From a virus: 40,735 nt of DNA. Where the stretch lies: positions 1-40,735 of the IMG/VR virus record IMGVR_UViG_3300021964_000167; one strand, 5' to 3'. Positions 6,372-15,118 of the stretch are shown one piece after another. A program made the translations under genes and the position numbers. Position 1 is the stretch's first letter; each line of letters starts with the position of its first letter. The notes under the pieces are model-generated. The model saw nothing but the letters and a program-made list of their open reading frames with translations. It did no database searches and was not told the origin of the DNA.

Positions 6372-6991
6372 TGTATTAATTTTCCTAACTTTAGTTTATT
6401 CTCTATGTTCTCTAGTTTAGCAATAATTGTATCAAGTTTCTCTTGAATAAAGTTTGGATGTATCATATCAGGTGGAGATGAGTTATCTATTTCCTCTACC
6501 TGTAATCCTTCTACTATCTTTTGTGTCCAAGCATCACCAGGACAAGCTGTTTTTTTGAATGAAGAGTGTGGTCTTAACTCTCCACCTACTTGTTCGTATA
6601 ACCATTTAACAGATGCAATAGCTTTATCTGAAGGTTTGTCGGTAGGATTGCTACCACCCAACCAACACACAGCAATATAATGCTTGTTATTGTAGTTAAT
6701 TTCTTCACGATTGTTACCTCCTTGTGCTGCACTTCTATTTCCAAATCCTCTGCCTTCATATATCTGTCCTGTATCTCCTACTAAAAAGTTGTATGCTATA
6801 TCATTCCAACCTCTATCTTCTTGATGTAGTCTTTGTATAGTCTTGCACTGGTCCATCTCTGCCATGTTGCCTACTGCAACAGGGTAAGCTGACCAATGTA
6901 CAACTAAACCTTTGACTTCTCCTAGTTTAGAAAAAGAATTTTTATTGGGTTTAGCACCCCATATATCTCTTGTTGTTATCTTCATTGGCAT
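6368..6991 (-). CDS. Endolysin: N-acetylmuramoyl-L-alanine amidase (PGRP/T7-lysozyme type)
   Basis: This is an amidase_2 domain. The zinc ligands are His32 (VVHWSA), His142 (RPHSSF) and Cys150 (TACPGD). Tyr67 (WNDIAYNF) and Lys148 sit at the catalytic positions of T7 lysozyme. It cuts the lactyl-amide bond between MurNAc and the stem peptide. I prefer ATG 6991, seven bases after AAGGA. The frame is open to a TTG at 7048 with no ribosome site. The C-terminal 45 residues form a probable coiled coil (IIAKLENIENKLK), perhaps a multimerisation or wall-targeting tail. There is no signal peptide, so holin-dependent release fits. Confidence 0.9.
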   Translation of the reverse strand: MPMKITTRDIWGAKPNKNSFSKLGEVKGLVVHWSAYPVAVGNMAEMDQCKTIQRLHQEDRGWNDIAYNFLVGDTGQIYEGRGFGNRSAAQGGNNREEINYNNKHYIAVCWLGGSNPTDKPSDKAIASVKWLYEQVGGELRPHSSFKKTACPGDAWTQKIVEGLQVEEIDNSSPPDMIHPNFIQEKLDTIIAKLENIENKLKLGKLIQ

Positions 6992-7052
6992 ACTTTCATC
7001 CTTTCCTTTGTAATCAGTTTCTCTATAATACTCTTTGCTCTTACTCAACTTT

Positions 7053-7060
7053 GTTTAAAC
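7053..7060. repeat. GTTTAAAC palindrome copy
   Basis: Intergenic copy in the lysis cassette, between the stop of the 55-residue membrane protein (7065) and the amidase start. Confidence 0.75.
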
Positions 7061-7064
7061 AGCA

Positions 7065-7232
7065 TTACATTACGATTGCTGCGACTACTCCACCTATAGC
7101 AACTGCTAATGTTAATACTTTATAAAATTCTGATTTATCTAATTTAGTGTCAAGTTTTTTCTCGATGTCATCGAGCTTTTTAAATATCATTTGAATGATT
7201 TCTTTCTGTGTGTAGTTGTCTGAAGGAGACAT
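7065..7232 (-). CDS. Small membrane protein, XhlA/holin-like (55 aa)
   Basis: The sequence opens MSPSDNYTQKEIIQMIFK. An amphipathic, charged segment (KKLDDIEKKLDTKLDKSEF) comes next, followed by one C-terminal hydrophobic span (VLTLAVAIGGVVAAIVM). That layout is typical of XhlA-type accessory holins. It lies between a second tiny membrane protein and the amidase. The start overlaps the preceding stop as TAATG. Confidence 0.7.
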   Translation of the reverse strand: MSPSDNYTQKEIIQMIFKKLDDIEKKLDTKLDKSEFYKVLTLAVAIGGVVAAIVM

Positions 7233-7369
7233 TATGGTAAGTCATCATGGGACATCCAGTCCCATTCCTTATTTACATTACTATCTAGGTCGTAGTTACT
7301 TAGTCTTTTAAGATATAGACTAATTTCTTTTAAAAAATAACCTAGTAAAAATCCAATTATAAAATCCAT
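7232..7369 (-). CDS. Tiny membrane protein (45 aa)
   Basis: It opens with a hydrophobic segment (MDFIIGFLLGYFLKEIS) followed by a polar, acidic tail that ends WDWMSHDDLP. One transmembrane helix is likely. It is coupled by TAATG to the XhlA-like gene, so a lysis accessory role (pinholin, antiholin or spanin-like) is plausible. No strong ribosome site is seen before ATG 7369. Confidence 0.6.
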   Translation of the reverse strand: MDFIIGFLLGYFLKEISLYLKRLSNYDLDSNVNKEWDWMSHDDLP

Positions 7370-7391
7370 AAGGACGATTATAACAGATTAT

Positions 7392-7694
7392 TTATGCAGG
7401 TTTTGGATTGTCTGATTTAACTGTAGCTATGTGGTCTTTCCAAACAGTAGTACCATTTACTGCATCCCAGTATTGCATATCTAACTGGTCAGCAATAGAA
7501 CCATAAGCTTCTTGTCTAGCTTGTATATAACCAAACTGTTGAGTATTCCATTTACTGTTAGCCAAGTCTGTTACAGCTTGTGCATAATCAGCATCAGTAA
7601 ACTCAAGTCTATCGTTATTAACTTGCTTGTACATTGGCTTAGCAGCTTCTATCTCCGCTGTAGCTTCAGTTGTTAGTTCTTCTAATGTTGCCAT
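7392..7694 (-). CDS. Tail-appendage-associated small protein (100 aa)
   Basis: The C-terminal half, with RQEAYGSIADQLDMQYWD, NGTTVWKDHI and a final DNPKPA, follows a pattern I recognise from short proteins at the ends of tail-fibre clusters in many phages (DUF6148-like; recollection). The N-terminal half is helical. GGAGATATT precedes the ATG. Here it closes the appendage array and precedes the lysis genes, as in those phages. Its biochemical role is unknown, perhaps fibre assembly. Confidence 0.7.
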   Translation of the reverse strand: MATLEELTTEATAEIEAAKPMYKQVNNDRLEFTDADYAQAVTDLANSKWNTQQFGYIQARQEAYGSIADQLDMQYWDAVNGTTVWKDHIATVKSDNPKPA

Positions 7695-7721
7695 AATATC
7701 TCCTATGTTAGCATACTTTTA

Positions 7722-8288
7722 CTATATTGTGTTTGAATAACCATAAAGAATAAATGTTCCACGAGTAAATTGTCCACTGTCATTAAAAAATGATATACCA
7801 TCTGATACACTTTGGCTTGATGGAGTAAATCCACCTGCACCTTTTGTACTTGAAATACCATCCCAACTTTCATCATTAAAAATACAACGCCAAGCAACTT
7901 GTGTGTTAGCATCTGCGTTTCTAAAATTAAATAAATCCATTTCCATATTTAAACCAACTGTTGTTCCTGCTTGTGTATCAGAATTTTGATGCTGTATTCT
8001 CCAACTATCAGCATTTGGTAAGCCATAAGGATTATCAAAACTATTAAAAGCTGGACTTGCTCTATTTGTTAAGCGTTCCCAAAAACTATAATCATAATTA
8101 TTATCGCTATCAACTACAACTCCACTTTTTGTTATTCTTGCTTTTAAAGGTTCTGTCGTAGTGCTTTGTGCATCTATTATTCTGACATGATAAACATCAT
8201 AAGTATCATCAATTCCTGTTAATGTCACTGCAGCTGTGTTGCTTGACACAACAGTTTTTTGAATTATATGTAATCCTTGTTTAGGCAT
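7722..8288 (-). CDS. Tail appendage paralogue 6 (188 aa)
   Basis: This is the last of six tandem genes sharing a beta-rich plan: an early TLTGIDDTYDVYHVRI strand pair, then KARITKSG and NNYDYSF, and a final strand (TRGTFILYGYS). The shared spacing of D-x-Y-x-x-[HK], A-R and N-Y-x-[YF] motifs shows common descent although identity is low. A role as a short tail fibre or receptor-binding appendage is inferred from position after the nozzle and from high Ser/Thr/Asn content. Unlike two of its siblings it has no N-terminal anchor segment. Confidence 0.7.
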   Translation of the reverse strand: MPKQGLHIIQKTVVSSNTAAVTLTGIDDTYDVYHVRIIDAQSTTTEPLKARITKSGVVVDSDNNYDYSFWERLTNRASPAFNSFDNPYGLPNADSWRIQHQNSDTQAGTTVGLNMEMDLFNFRNADANTQVAWRCIFNDESWDGISSTKGAGGFTPSSQSVSDGISFFNDSGQFTRGTFILYGYSNTI

Positions 8289-8824
8289 TATGTTGGCACT
8301 CCATATACAGATAGTTTAGTTCCTGTGTAAATTTTAGGAGCATAACCGATTTCTAAACCTGTAATTGAAGAAGCAACTGGGTAAACTATGTGTGTATTAC
8401 TTACATACATTTGATATTGACCTTGTGAGCTGTGTGCTTTACCTGTTATAAAAGTAAACTTATCACTTTCAAATGGCATATAGAAATCCCAAACTCCATG
8501 TATAGTATTTTGATAACTATTTATTCCTTGTCCCCCAAAATATATTATATAATCAAGGGTTGTGTTATAACCATTATAATAAAAACCTTGACCACCACCT
8601 GAAGCTGTAGTTCCAAATTTACCTAATTGTTGTTGGATATAATTAGTACCACTTACTGCACCTGAAGTATCCCTTAATTTAGCATTATAATATGTAAAAC
8701 CATAAGAGTTTAAATTTTCTAAAAATACTTTATAGTGTGAGTAACTTGAATTAAAACAATCATCTATTGCTAAAGTACTTACATCACTCTCTGCAGTTAC
8801 TGTTTTTATATGTTTTAAATTCAT
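8288..8824 (-). CDS. Tail appendage paralogue 5 (178 aa)
   Basis: Same fold plan as its neighbours: LAIDDCFNSSYSHYKVFL, NAKLRDTSG, TNYIQQQ, and an end GTKLSVYGVPT. The central part is Gly/Tyr-rich (GGGQGFYYNGYN), which differs from the siblings and is where receptor specificity would be expected to vary. It starts within the last bases of the upstream paralogue. Function is inferred as for the others in the array. Confidence 0.7.
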   Translation of the reverse strand: MNLKHIKTVTAESDVSTLAIDDCFNSSYSHYKVFLENLNSYGFTYYNAKLRDTSGAVSGTNYIQQQLGKFGTTASGGGQGFYYNGYNTTLDYIIYFGGQGINSYQNTIHGVWDFYMPFESDKFTFITGKAHSSQGQYQMYVSNTHIVYPVASSITGLEIGYAPKIYTGTKLSVYGVPT

Positions 8825-9471
8825 GGTTTATATACTCCAAATACTTTAACATGACCACTAATATTATTTGAGTTTTGAAAAAAATGTATTGCTTCTTGCC
8901 TTGTTCTTGTTGGAGTTGTACCTGTACCACCATCTGAAAACATACCATCTCCATCAAAAGCTGAAGTATCTCCATTTGCATCTACACTAACTCCACTCCA
9001 ACTTAATTTAGGAATTACTGTATTATTTGCAGCACCATGTATCATCATATTCCAACCCCCTGAATATTTAATTTGTGAACTTGTAGCATTAAAAAGTACC
9101 ATACTAGTTGTTGTTGATGCAGCAAGTTGATAGGTATTATTACTATCATCATTTCTTAAAGTATGGTATGAATATTTACTACTCGTATTAACACTTCCAT
9201 TTATTACAAATCTTGCCTGTAATTGAGTGTTATCAGCAATAGGACTAAATTCATTAAACAATAAAAAATGCGTATCATAACCAGTAGGTAAACCAACATT
9301 TAAAGAACTTACATTTTCAAAATCCATAGTACTTAATAAAACTAAATCTGAATTATCTAATGTCCATTTACCTACTCTTTGTAAATCATAAATATTTTTT
9401 GGTGTAAAAATACCTTTATTATTTTTAAAAGCTTGTTCTGGTGCTTCTGGTATGTATCCATATTCACTCAT
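8821..9471 (-). CDS. Tail appendage paralogue 4 with N-terminal anchor (216 aa)
   Basis: Residues 1-40 carry the segment NKGIFTPKNIYDLQRVGKW, which is related to GLYTPSEILQLTKDGSW in the 10511-11131 gene. This G-[IL]-[FY]-TP-x-x-I element is probably the virion attachment module. The rest follows the array plan (YDTHFLLF, QARFVING, SKYSYHT, and a terminal GHVKVFGVYK). The two anchored paralogues may head two fibre sub-assemblies, with the unanchored ones riding on them. Confidence 0.7.
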   Translation of the reverse strand: MSEYGYIPEAPEQAFKNNKGIFTPKNIYDLQRVGKWTLDNSDLVLLSTMDFENVSSLNVGLPTGYDTHFLLFNEFSPIADNTQLQARFVINGSVNTSSKYSYHTLRNDDSNNTYQLAASTTTSMVLFNATSSQIKYSGGWNMMIHGAANNTVIPKLSWSGVSVDANGDTSAFDGDGMFSDGGTGTTPTRTRQEAIHFFQNSNNISGHVKVFGVYKP

Positions 9472-10008
9472 TTAAACCACCCTGTACAATGTAAAAGTTC
9501 CACTTGTTATAGTTTCAGAGCTACTCCAACTTAACTCAACTCCATCAACTTGTGTAGCTTGTTTTAACACTGCACCACCATTTCCACCATATAAATTATT
9601 TGAACTTGAAGTTGATATTCCAACTCCTTCTATTGTGCAGTAAGTAAACTCTGAACTGTTATAAGCATTGTATATGTGGTAAATTCCTTGCACTGTTTGG
9701 TTTGTACCAGTGCCAACATGGACAAGGTTTAGCTGAATATCATCTTGGATTGTATTTGCAATATTTCCAAATGCACCACCTGAATTTAAAAGTTTTCCTG
9801 CAAATTCATAATTTGTTGTTGTATTTGGAATGCCACTTTCAGTAAATCTTATATAAGGATAATGATAGCTAAATGAATTAGTGTTAGAACTATCCATATT
9901 TGTGATTGCTAACATATAAACACTGTCATCATTTATTCCAGTCAAGATTACTGATGGAACTGCACTTGTTACTGTTTCTGTATCTACTTGTATTAATTGT
10001 CCTGCCAT
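9472..10008 (-). CDS. Tail appendage paralogue 3 (178 aa)
   Basis: Beta-rich protein with the array motifs: ILTGINDDSVYMLAIT, YIRFTESG, TNYEFAG, and an end SGTFTLYRVV. It lies directly against its neighbours with no spacer, so it is probably made in step with them. The Ser/Asn-rich middle (GISTSSSNNLYGGNGG) suggests an exposed loop. No enzymatic motif is seen. Confidence 0.7.
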   Translation of the reverse strand: MAGQLIQVDTETVTSAVPSVILTGINDDSVYMLAITNMDSSNTNSFSYHYPYIRFTESGIPNTTTNYEFAGKLLNSGGAFGNIANTIQDDIQLNLVHVGTGTNQTVQGIYHIYNAYNSSEFTYCTIEGVGISTSSSNNLYGGNGGAVLKQATQVDGVELSWSSSETITSGTFTLYRVV

Positions 10009-10514
10009 TAGCTATCAACTCTCAATCCATAACATTTAACTGATATATCTGTAAAATCAACATTATAAAATCGTATGCCTGTCATACTTGCAGTTTGTTT
10101 CAATACTGCAATTCCTTTATTACTTGTTCCTTTCCCTGAAGGAGCACCTGTACCCTGTGATAATAAAAAACTGTAACTACTAGATGAATAAGGATTAAAT
10201 ATATATAATACAAATCCAAAATCTACTCCAGTATGTGAATAAACCATTCTTCTCATATAATTTTGATTTTGATTTCTATCTTCAACAAATAGATTACCAC
10301 TTTCCATTGATAAAATTGCATAATTATAATTACTAGCAGTAACTACACTTCCACTAGAATTTATAAATCTTGCATTAATAATTTGATTAGTATTAGTAAA
10401 ATCCCCAACTACTGAAATTTTATAAATATCAAAATCTGCACTAAATACATCTGTTACATCAACACTAGATACAGAACTAGCAGTAGTTTCATTAATTAAT
10501 CTTAGGTTACTCAT
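10008..10514 (-). CDS. Tail appendage paralogue 2 (168 aa)
   Basis: Contains VDVTDVFSADFDIYKISV, NARFINSSG, SNYNYAIL and the terminal strand ISVKCYGLRVDS, matching the array plan. The shortest member. It overlaps the upstream gene by four bases. No anchor segment. Role inferred as a receptor-binding or decoration module of the tail. Confidence 0.7.
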   Translation of the reverse strand: MSNLRLINETTASSVSSVDVTDVFSADFDIYKISVVGDFTNTNQIINARFINSSGSVVTASNYNYAILSMESGNLFVEDRNQNQNYMRRMVYSHTGVDFGFVLYIFNPYSSSSYSFLLSQGTGAPSGKGTSNKGIAVLKQTASMTGIRFYNVDFTDISVKCYGLRVDS

Positions 10515-11131
10515 ATCTGTTTTACTCCATACAAAAAAGCTTCTCCATTTGCAAAGCCACCACCTGCATTAGTAAAGAATTGTATTGCATTAACTACACT
10601 TGCAGAACTTCTAACACCACCACCAAAAGTAGAGTTAAAACCATTATTATCACAAGTTGAATGGTCTGTGAAATATGTGTACTTGTTTGGGTTTCCTGCA
10701 TTATACATATAAGTAGTTCTATTACTTCTAGCTTGAACTGTAGCACCTGCATTCCCATATAACTCTATTACACCTGCATTATTACTTTTTTGTTCATCAA
10801 AAGTGCCATTAGCAAAACATCTCTGAACTGCAAATTGATAATTACCAGTAGTACTGTCATAAGAAGTTCCACCATTACTTGAAGTTCTATAATAAAAACT
10901 ACCACTTGGACCATTTGGTCTTGCTTTTACTTGAATAATGTGAACATCATAAATATCCTCTTTCAAATTAGTGAACTCTAAATTATTAGTTGTTGATGTC
11001 CAAGATAGGCTATCAATAAGTTCTAATGAGCCACCCCAACTACCATCTTTAGTAAGTTGTAATATTTCACTAGGTGTATATAAACCTGTATTCTTTTTTA
11101 CATCATTCGGTTGTGTGCCTATGTAGGGCAT
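10511..11131 (-). CDS. Tail appendage paralogue 1 with N-terminal anchor (206 aa)
   Basis: Opens MPYIGTQPNDVKKNTGLYTP, continuing SEILQLTKDGSWGG. This is the same kind of anchor as in the 8821-9471 gene and resembles the N-termini of phage fibre proteins that begin with an IG-x-x-P element. The body (YDVHIIQVKARPNG, GNYQFAVQR, and a final NGEAFLYGVKQI) matches the array. It heads the run of six paralogues. Confidence 0.75.
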   Translation of the reverse strand: MPYIGTQPNDVKKNTGLYTPSEILQLTKDGSWGGSLELIDSLSWTSTTNNLEFTNLKEDIYDVHIIQVKARPNGPSGSFYYRTSSNGGTSYDSTTGNYQFAVQRCFANGTFDEQKSNNAGVIELYGNAGATVQARSNRTTYMYNAGNPNKYTYFTDHSTCDNNGFNSTFGGGVRSSASVVNAIQFFTNAGGGFANGEAFLYGVKQI

Positions 11132-11140
11132 AAATTACCC

Positions 11141-11467
11141 CTAAGCTTGTCTAAGAAATGATACATTGTATTCTGCGCTAGAAGCTGCAGAACATAATCC
11201 TTGTAGTACATCACCTGTTTCTAATGATATTTTTGTTGTAATCTCTATTGTTGTGCCAAAAGGTAGTGATACATCATTAAGAATGTGAGTTAAACTTCCA
11301 CCTGATTTAGTCACACTTAAATCTATTGTAACATCTGCACTTGTTCCACTAACATTAGATACTAAAATACCAATAACTGTTTCAGTAGTAGCTGCAGGAA
11401 CAGCATCAATAATATCTGCTGCTGATGTTCCAAGAACTCCTTGTACTGAATGTAGTGTATCTGCCAT
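11141..11467 (-). CDS. Small beta-sandwich tail protein (108 aa)
   Basis: Thr/Ser/Val-rich with alternating strands (VIGILVSNVSGTSADVTIDL and IEITTKISLETGDVLQGL) and no Cys motif or helix-rich region. It looks like a small all-beta virion protein between the nozzle/adaptor genes and the appendage array. No specific family recognised; a baseplate or fibre-base subunit is the likely role. Confidence 0.65.
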   Translation of the reverse strand: MADTLHSVQGVLGTSAADIIDAVPAATTETVIGILVSNVSGTSADVTIDLSVTKSGGSLTHILNDVSLPFGTTIEITTKISLETGDVLQGLCSAASSAEYNVSFLRQA

Positions 11468-11482
11468 TATATCTCCAAATTG

Positions 11483-11680
11483 TTAATCTCCCATAACTAT
11501 AGCATAAGCTTGCGAACTATTGCTACTTGTTATGAAAAAACTATCCATTACTATTCTAAAAGTTACTGATAAAGTACCACCTGCAGTAACTAATAAATCT
11601 AAATCTTCGCTTATAGGTAAGTTGCCTATAGTATCTATAAGAAGACTTCCACCTTCTTTGAGCATTGTTAACATTCCCAT
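11483..11680 (-). CDS. Small unknown tail-region protein (65 aa)
   Basis: Opens MGMLTMLKEGGSLLIDTIGN and continues with beta-type sequence. Its start overlaps the stop of the upstream adaptor gene, indicating coupled translation. It could be a small connector of the fibre base. No family recognised. Confidence 0.6.
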   Translation of the reverse strand: MGMLTMLKEGGSLLIDTIGNLPISEDLDLLVTAGGTLSVTFRIVMDSFFITSSNSSQAYAIVMGD

Positions 11681-12204
11681 TATGAAAGTGCCAGTACTAA
11701 TCCTAAACTTACTCCACCTGATGTTTGAGCATCTACATACGCTTTAACTGATTGTTGCGAAGCTGCTACAGTAGCACTATTACTAGCCATATCATCTTCA
11801 TCAACTAATAAAAAGTGTTTAGTACCATCTGTTCTATGTGTAGCATTAGTAGTTTCATCAGCATCTATTCTGTCATGTACATCTGAAAAGTGTTCTGCAA
11901 GTACAGCCATACGAACGACAGTACCGGATTGATGGTCCGGGTCTATTGCATGTCTTCCTTCTAAGTCTCTTGTTATAGCTGATAATGTAGAACTAGCAGA
12001 AGATGTTACTAATACAACTTCTCTGTTTGCGTTGTTATCCGGGTCTATAACTAAATAATAAGGGCTACTTACACTAGCATTAATTGCTGTTATTCCATCT
12101 GTTGTAGGTGCAGTAGTTAAAGTTGTAGAAGTAGCACCACTAGCTAGTAGTCCTGCTAATGTTGTCTCAAAAAAGTTTACTACTTGACTTTCTCTGTCTG
12201 CCAT
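11680..12204 (-). CDS. Tail fibre/adaptor protein (174 aa)
   Basis: Residues about 35-110 form a beta-rich domain (YYLVIDPDNNANREVVLVTS, then LSAITRDLEGRHAIDPDH), a pattern seen in phage tail proteins that carry a turn-rich virion domain. The C-terminus contains ASQQSVKAYVDAQ, a motif common before fibre tips and trimerisation regions. It follows directly after the nozzle gene. It probably joins fibres to the tail. Confidence 0.65.
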   Translation of the reverse strand: MADRESQVVNFFETTLAGLLASGATSTTLTTAPTTDGITAINASVSSPYYLVIDPDNNANREVVLVTSSASSTLSAITRDLEGRHAIDPDHQSGTVVRMAVLAEHFSDVHDRIDADETTNATHRTDGTKHFLLVDEDDMASNSATVAASQQSVKAYVDAQTSGGVSLGLVLALS

Positions 12205-14175
12205 TTATGCTCCAAATCTCATTATACCAAAAGCTGAAATACCTGCTACATGTATCGATGATACATCTTCTAATACAGGCTGCCTTGTTCCTCTGACAGT
12301 CAGTATAGCATATTGCGTAACACTTCCACGCTCTGTATTAGATTGTACTGGATAACTAATCTGTTCCACAACACCTCTTATAATTTCTGCAGGATTAAAT
12401 AATTCTAAAGTTACACTGTCTCCTTCTTTATCACGAAGTGTTGCATATAACTCTTCTCCTAGACCTTTTACTTTTATAGGTTTTCTTCCAGGTCGTTCTA
12501 CTCTATCTGATATGTTTATAGGTATCTGTGCCACTACAAGTTCCGGTCTAGCTAATGCACGAAACTGTACTGACTTTAGTTTAGGTGTGGCGTTGTTACC
12601 ACCATCTTTTTTAAGTACAACTTTACCAACAATATATCTTGCTATTTCTGCTATTTGCTTTTCTGTATCTCCAGTACCGGATGCTTGTGTAAATGCTAAT
12701 TTAAAAGAACTATCATTAGGATTATCTAACGCTTCAAATTTAGTTGAGTAATAAAGTTCTACAGAAGTATCATTAGGTAAAGCATTTGTAGAAATCTCTG
12801 CACCAACAAATTGTTTACTTTCTGCTGTAAAGAAATCTGCAGCAGACATAATAACATAACCTTCGGTTTCGTATGTAGATGTTTCCATAAACACACCACC
12901 ACTTGTTCCTTGAACTAATACAAAAAATTTACCCTGTACTTGTTTAATGCCACCCACTAAACCTTGTCCAGGTACTTTTAAATCTCTAGCTAAACCTGCA
13001 GTAGGTAAGTAATATCTCCACAAATAAGTATCAGTAGCACTTTCTCTAACACCTACATAAATACTATCTCTTGATGCAAACATAGAGTGAGGAGAACCTG
13101 CTACACCATTATCCCATTCTTTTAATAATTGTCTGTTAGCTAATACATACAAGTCATCTGCTACTACCAAATCACTTCTATATAATCTACCTATATTTGT
13201 ACCTTGTTCTTGTGTACCAAAAAATACAATGCCTTCTAGTGCTTCAATGGAGTGTACTTGTTCATCTCCAATGCGTGATTGTCCTTTAAGTTCTAAAGTA
13301 CCTGCATTATCTTTTAAAGAATAAATATTGCCATCTGTACTAGCAGCTAATATAACTGCACCTGCATCAACAACAGAAGTAATACTATGTGTAGGTTCTA
13401 CAGTTATTATTGCACTTGGTGTTTGAAATACACCAGTAAAGTTTCCTGTATAAGGGTCTGCTTCCCATAGATATTCTGCAGTTGTGCTTTTACCTGTAAC
13501 AATTAACCTACCTTTAACGAAACAAAGACCAGTAAAGTAACCAGTAATAGATGTTCCTAAACTTTCAACACTCCAAGTTGTTTCATCAAAATGTATAAGT
13601 TGTTTATTTGTTCCACCATCTCCAGTCACAACAAAAACATTATTACCAAATGCAACCATACCTGTTATGTTGTATGAAACATTTGTAGATGTAACTGTTG
13701 ACCAGTTCTCTCCATAATCTGTACTTCTATATATTACTAAGCCATCACTAACATAAAGATAACCATTTGTAGTTTGTGCTATATATTGTTCAGAAGTAGT
13801 AAAAGTTAAACCTTTTGTTTCCATGGTGTATAACAAATGAATGTTATAAGAAGTTTCTTCATCTCCATGAAATATATCTACACCTTTGCTATCCCAAAAT
13901 CTTGTTGTATCTTTAGGTGTACCATTAGCTCTATGTGCTGTATCTAATCCTTGACCACCACGAAAATCATTTCGTGAATAGATACGACCTAAGTTAGATG
14001 TAAAGTCTTCGGGGTTTTGTTTAACATTTATCTGACCTTCTTGTACATCGGATGATTGTATAGTCATCGCTCTTCCAGGGCCAATAGCAGTTCTAAAGTA
14101 AAGACTATCTAAGCGAATATCATAACCATATCTTTGTGGGTTGCTGACAATAGAAGTATTTGCAACTCTAGGCAC
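12205..14175 (-). CDS. Tail nozzle / tail tubular protein B-like (656 aa)
   Basis: Large beta-rich protein with repeated blade-like units, such as NGYLYVSDGLVIYRSTDYGE and NNVFVVTGDGGTNKQLIHFD. These suggest a beta-propeller, the fold seen in podovirus nozzle proteins such as T7 gp12. Length, and position right after the probable adaptor (8-bp overlap), fit that role. The C-terminal 130 residues (RVERPGRKPIKVKGLG onward) form another beta domain. It would close the tail tube and bind fibres. Confidence 0.7.
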   Translation of the reverse strand: MPRVANTSIVSNPQRYGYDIRLDSLYFRTAIGPGRAMTIQSSDVQEGQINVKQNPEDFTSNLGRIYSRNDFRGGQGLDTAHRANGTPKDTTRFWDSKGVDIFHGDEETSYNIHLLYTMETKGLTFTTSEQYIAQTTNGYLYVSDGLVIYRSTDYGENWSTVTSTNVSYNITGMVAFGNNVFVVTGDGGTNKQLIHFDETTWSVESLGTSITGYFTGLCFVKGRLIVTGKSTTAEYLWEADPYTGNFTGVFQTPSAIITVEPTHSITSVVDAGAVILAASTDGNIYSLKDNAGTLELKGQSRIGDEQVHSIEALEGIVFFGTQEQGTNIGRLYRSDLVVADDLYVLANRQLLKEWDNGVAGSPHSMFASRDSIYVGVRESATDTYLWRYYLPTAGLARDLKVPGQGLVGGIKQVQGKFFVLVQGTSGGVFMETSTYETEGYVIMSAADFFTAESKQFVGAEISTNALPNDTSVELYYSTKFEALDNPNDSSFKLAFTQASGTGDTEKQIAEIARYIVGKVVLKKDGGNNATPKLKSVQFRALARPELVVAQIPINISDRVERPGRKPIKVKGLGEELYATLRDKEGDSVTLELFNPAEIIRGVVEQISYPVQSNTERGSVTQYAILTVRGTRQPVLEDVSSIHVAGISAFGIMRFGA

Positions 14176-15109
14176 TTGGATATACCACGCTGTTTAAACT
14201 GACAGGTTCCGGGTACCTGGCTCTTAAATCTTTTCTTGCTTGATTTATTAAAACTTGTTGATACTGAAGTAAAGAATTTCTTATATTCGATGAAGAGTTA
14301 ACTGGATAATTTGTTACTTGCATTTGGTCTGTAATATAATCTGCTGTGTAAGTAGGTATGTCTTTGCCTGCTATCATTTGTGCAGCAACTCCGGCCATAA
14401 TAATTGGTTCGTATTCTGTCTCTAAACCTATCTCTGCTAGTGTTGTACTTTCAGAAGACACTTCTCCAAATTTCTTTTTAAAAGTACAGTGAACATTTAC
14501 ACCAGTACTTACGCCACTAAACTGTACAACTTTACCGGATGCAGTTATAGAAGTTGGTACATCTATAAGCTCTACAGCAACCCCTCTAAACTGTACTGTG
14601 GTTTCATTACCTGCGTCTAGCTCTTGGTATTGTGATACTGCTTTTAATGGTGCAACAATTCTATTGTCATCGTCACCTGTTAACGCAACATAACCAACTG
14701 CACTAGATATTGTTTGTGTCTCGACTGCATATAGTGTTGGATATAAATTTTCTATTTGGTCTTTAACAGCATTAAAAACATTTACTCTTGGGAACTGTGG
14801 AGTTATTTTAATAAGCGCTCCTAAAGAATGTGCTTCTGCTGTTGTCCCTCTAGCACCTCTTTGTACTGTAATTTCATTAGTTACAGCATTAAGTTCTTTT
14901 GAGTACATTAACTCTTGGCCTACTTCTAGTATGGCTCCTGCATCTAATGCGTCTTCTTCTTCTACAGAAAATAAATCTCCATCATAAGATATAGTTGTTG
15001 CATTTTCATCTATTCCGGAGGTTAAATAAGAATAACTGACCACATCTTCCATTGGTTCAAGGTACTCTCTAAAAACCCTATCAACTAGGTTTGCTATTGT
15101 TGTACTCAT
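14168..15109 (-). CDS. Head-to-tail adaptor / tail tubular protein A-like (313 aa)
   Basis: Mixed alpha/beta protein that opens with LVDRVFREYLEPMEDVV, then has a beta domain (QELMYSKELNAVTNEITVQR, then GARGTTAEAH), a central beta section and a helical C-terminus ending QARKDLRARYPEPVSLN. Position between decoration protein and nozzle, and length, fit an adaptor ring protein. It contains a GTTTAAAC copy at 14192-14199, the only copy not flanked by A on the right. Confidence 0.6.
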   Translation of the reverse strand: MSTTIANLVDRVFREYLEPMEDVVSYSYLTSGIDENATTISYDGDLFSVEEEDALDAGAILEVGQELMYSKELNAVTNEITVQRGARGTTAEAHSLGALIKITPQFPRVNVFNAVKDQIENLYPTLYAVETQTISSAVGYVALTGDDDNRIVAPLKAVSQYQELDAGNETTVQFRGVAVELIDVPTSITASGKVVQFSGVSTGVNVHCTFKKKFGEVSSESTTLAEIGLETEYEPIIMAGVAAQMIAGKDIPTYTADYITDQMQVTNYPVNSSSNIRNSLLQYQQVLINQARKDLRARYPEPVSLNSVVYPSA

Positions 15110-15118
15110 CTTAATCCT

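Noticed and set aside
12512-12751. Open frames opposite the structural genes
   Set aside because: Shadows on the antisense strand without ribosome sites; the leftward genes have clear virion-type products and tight coupling.
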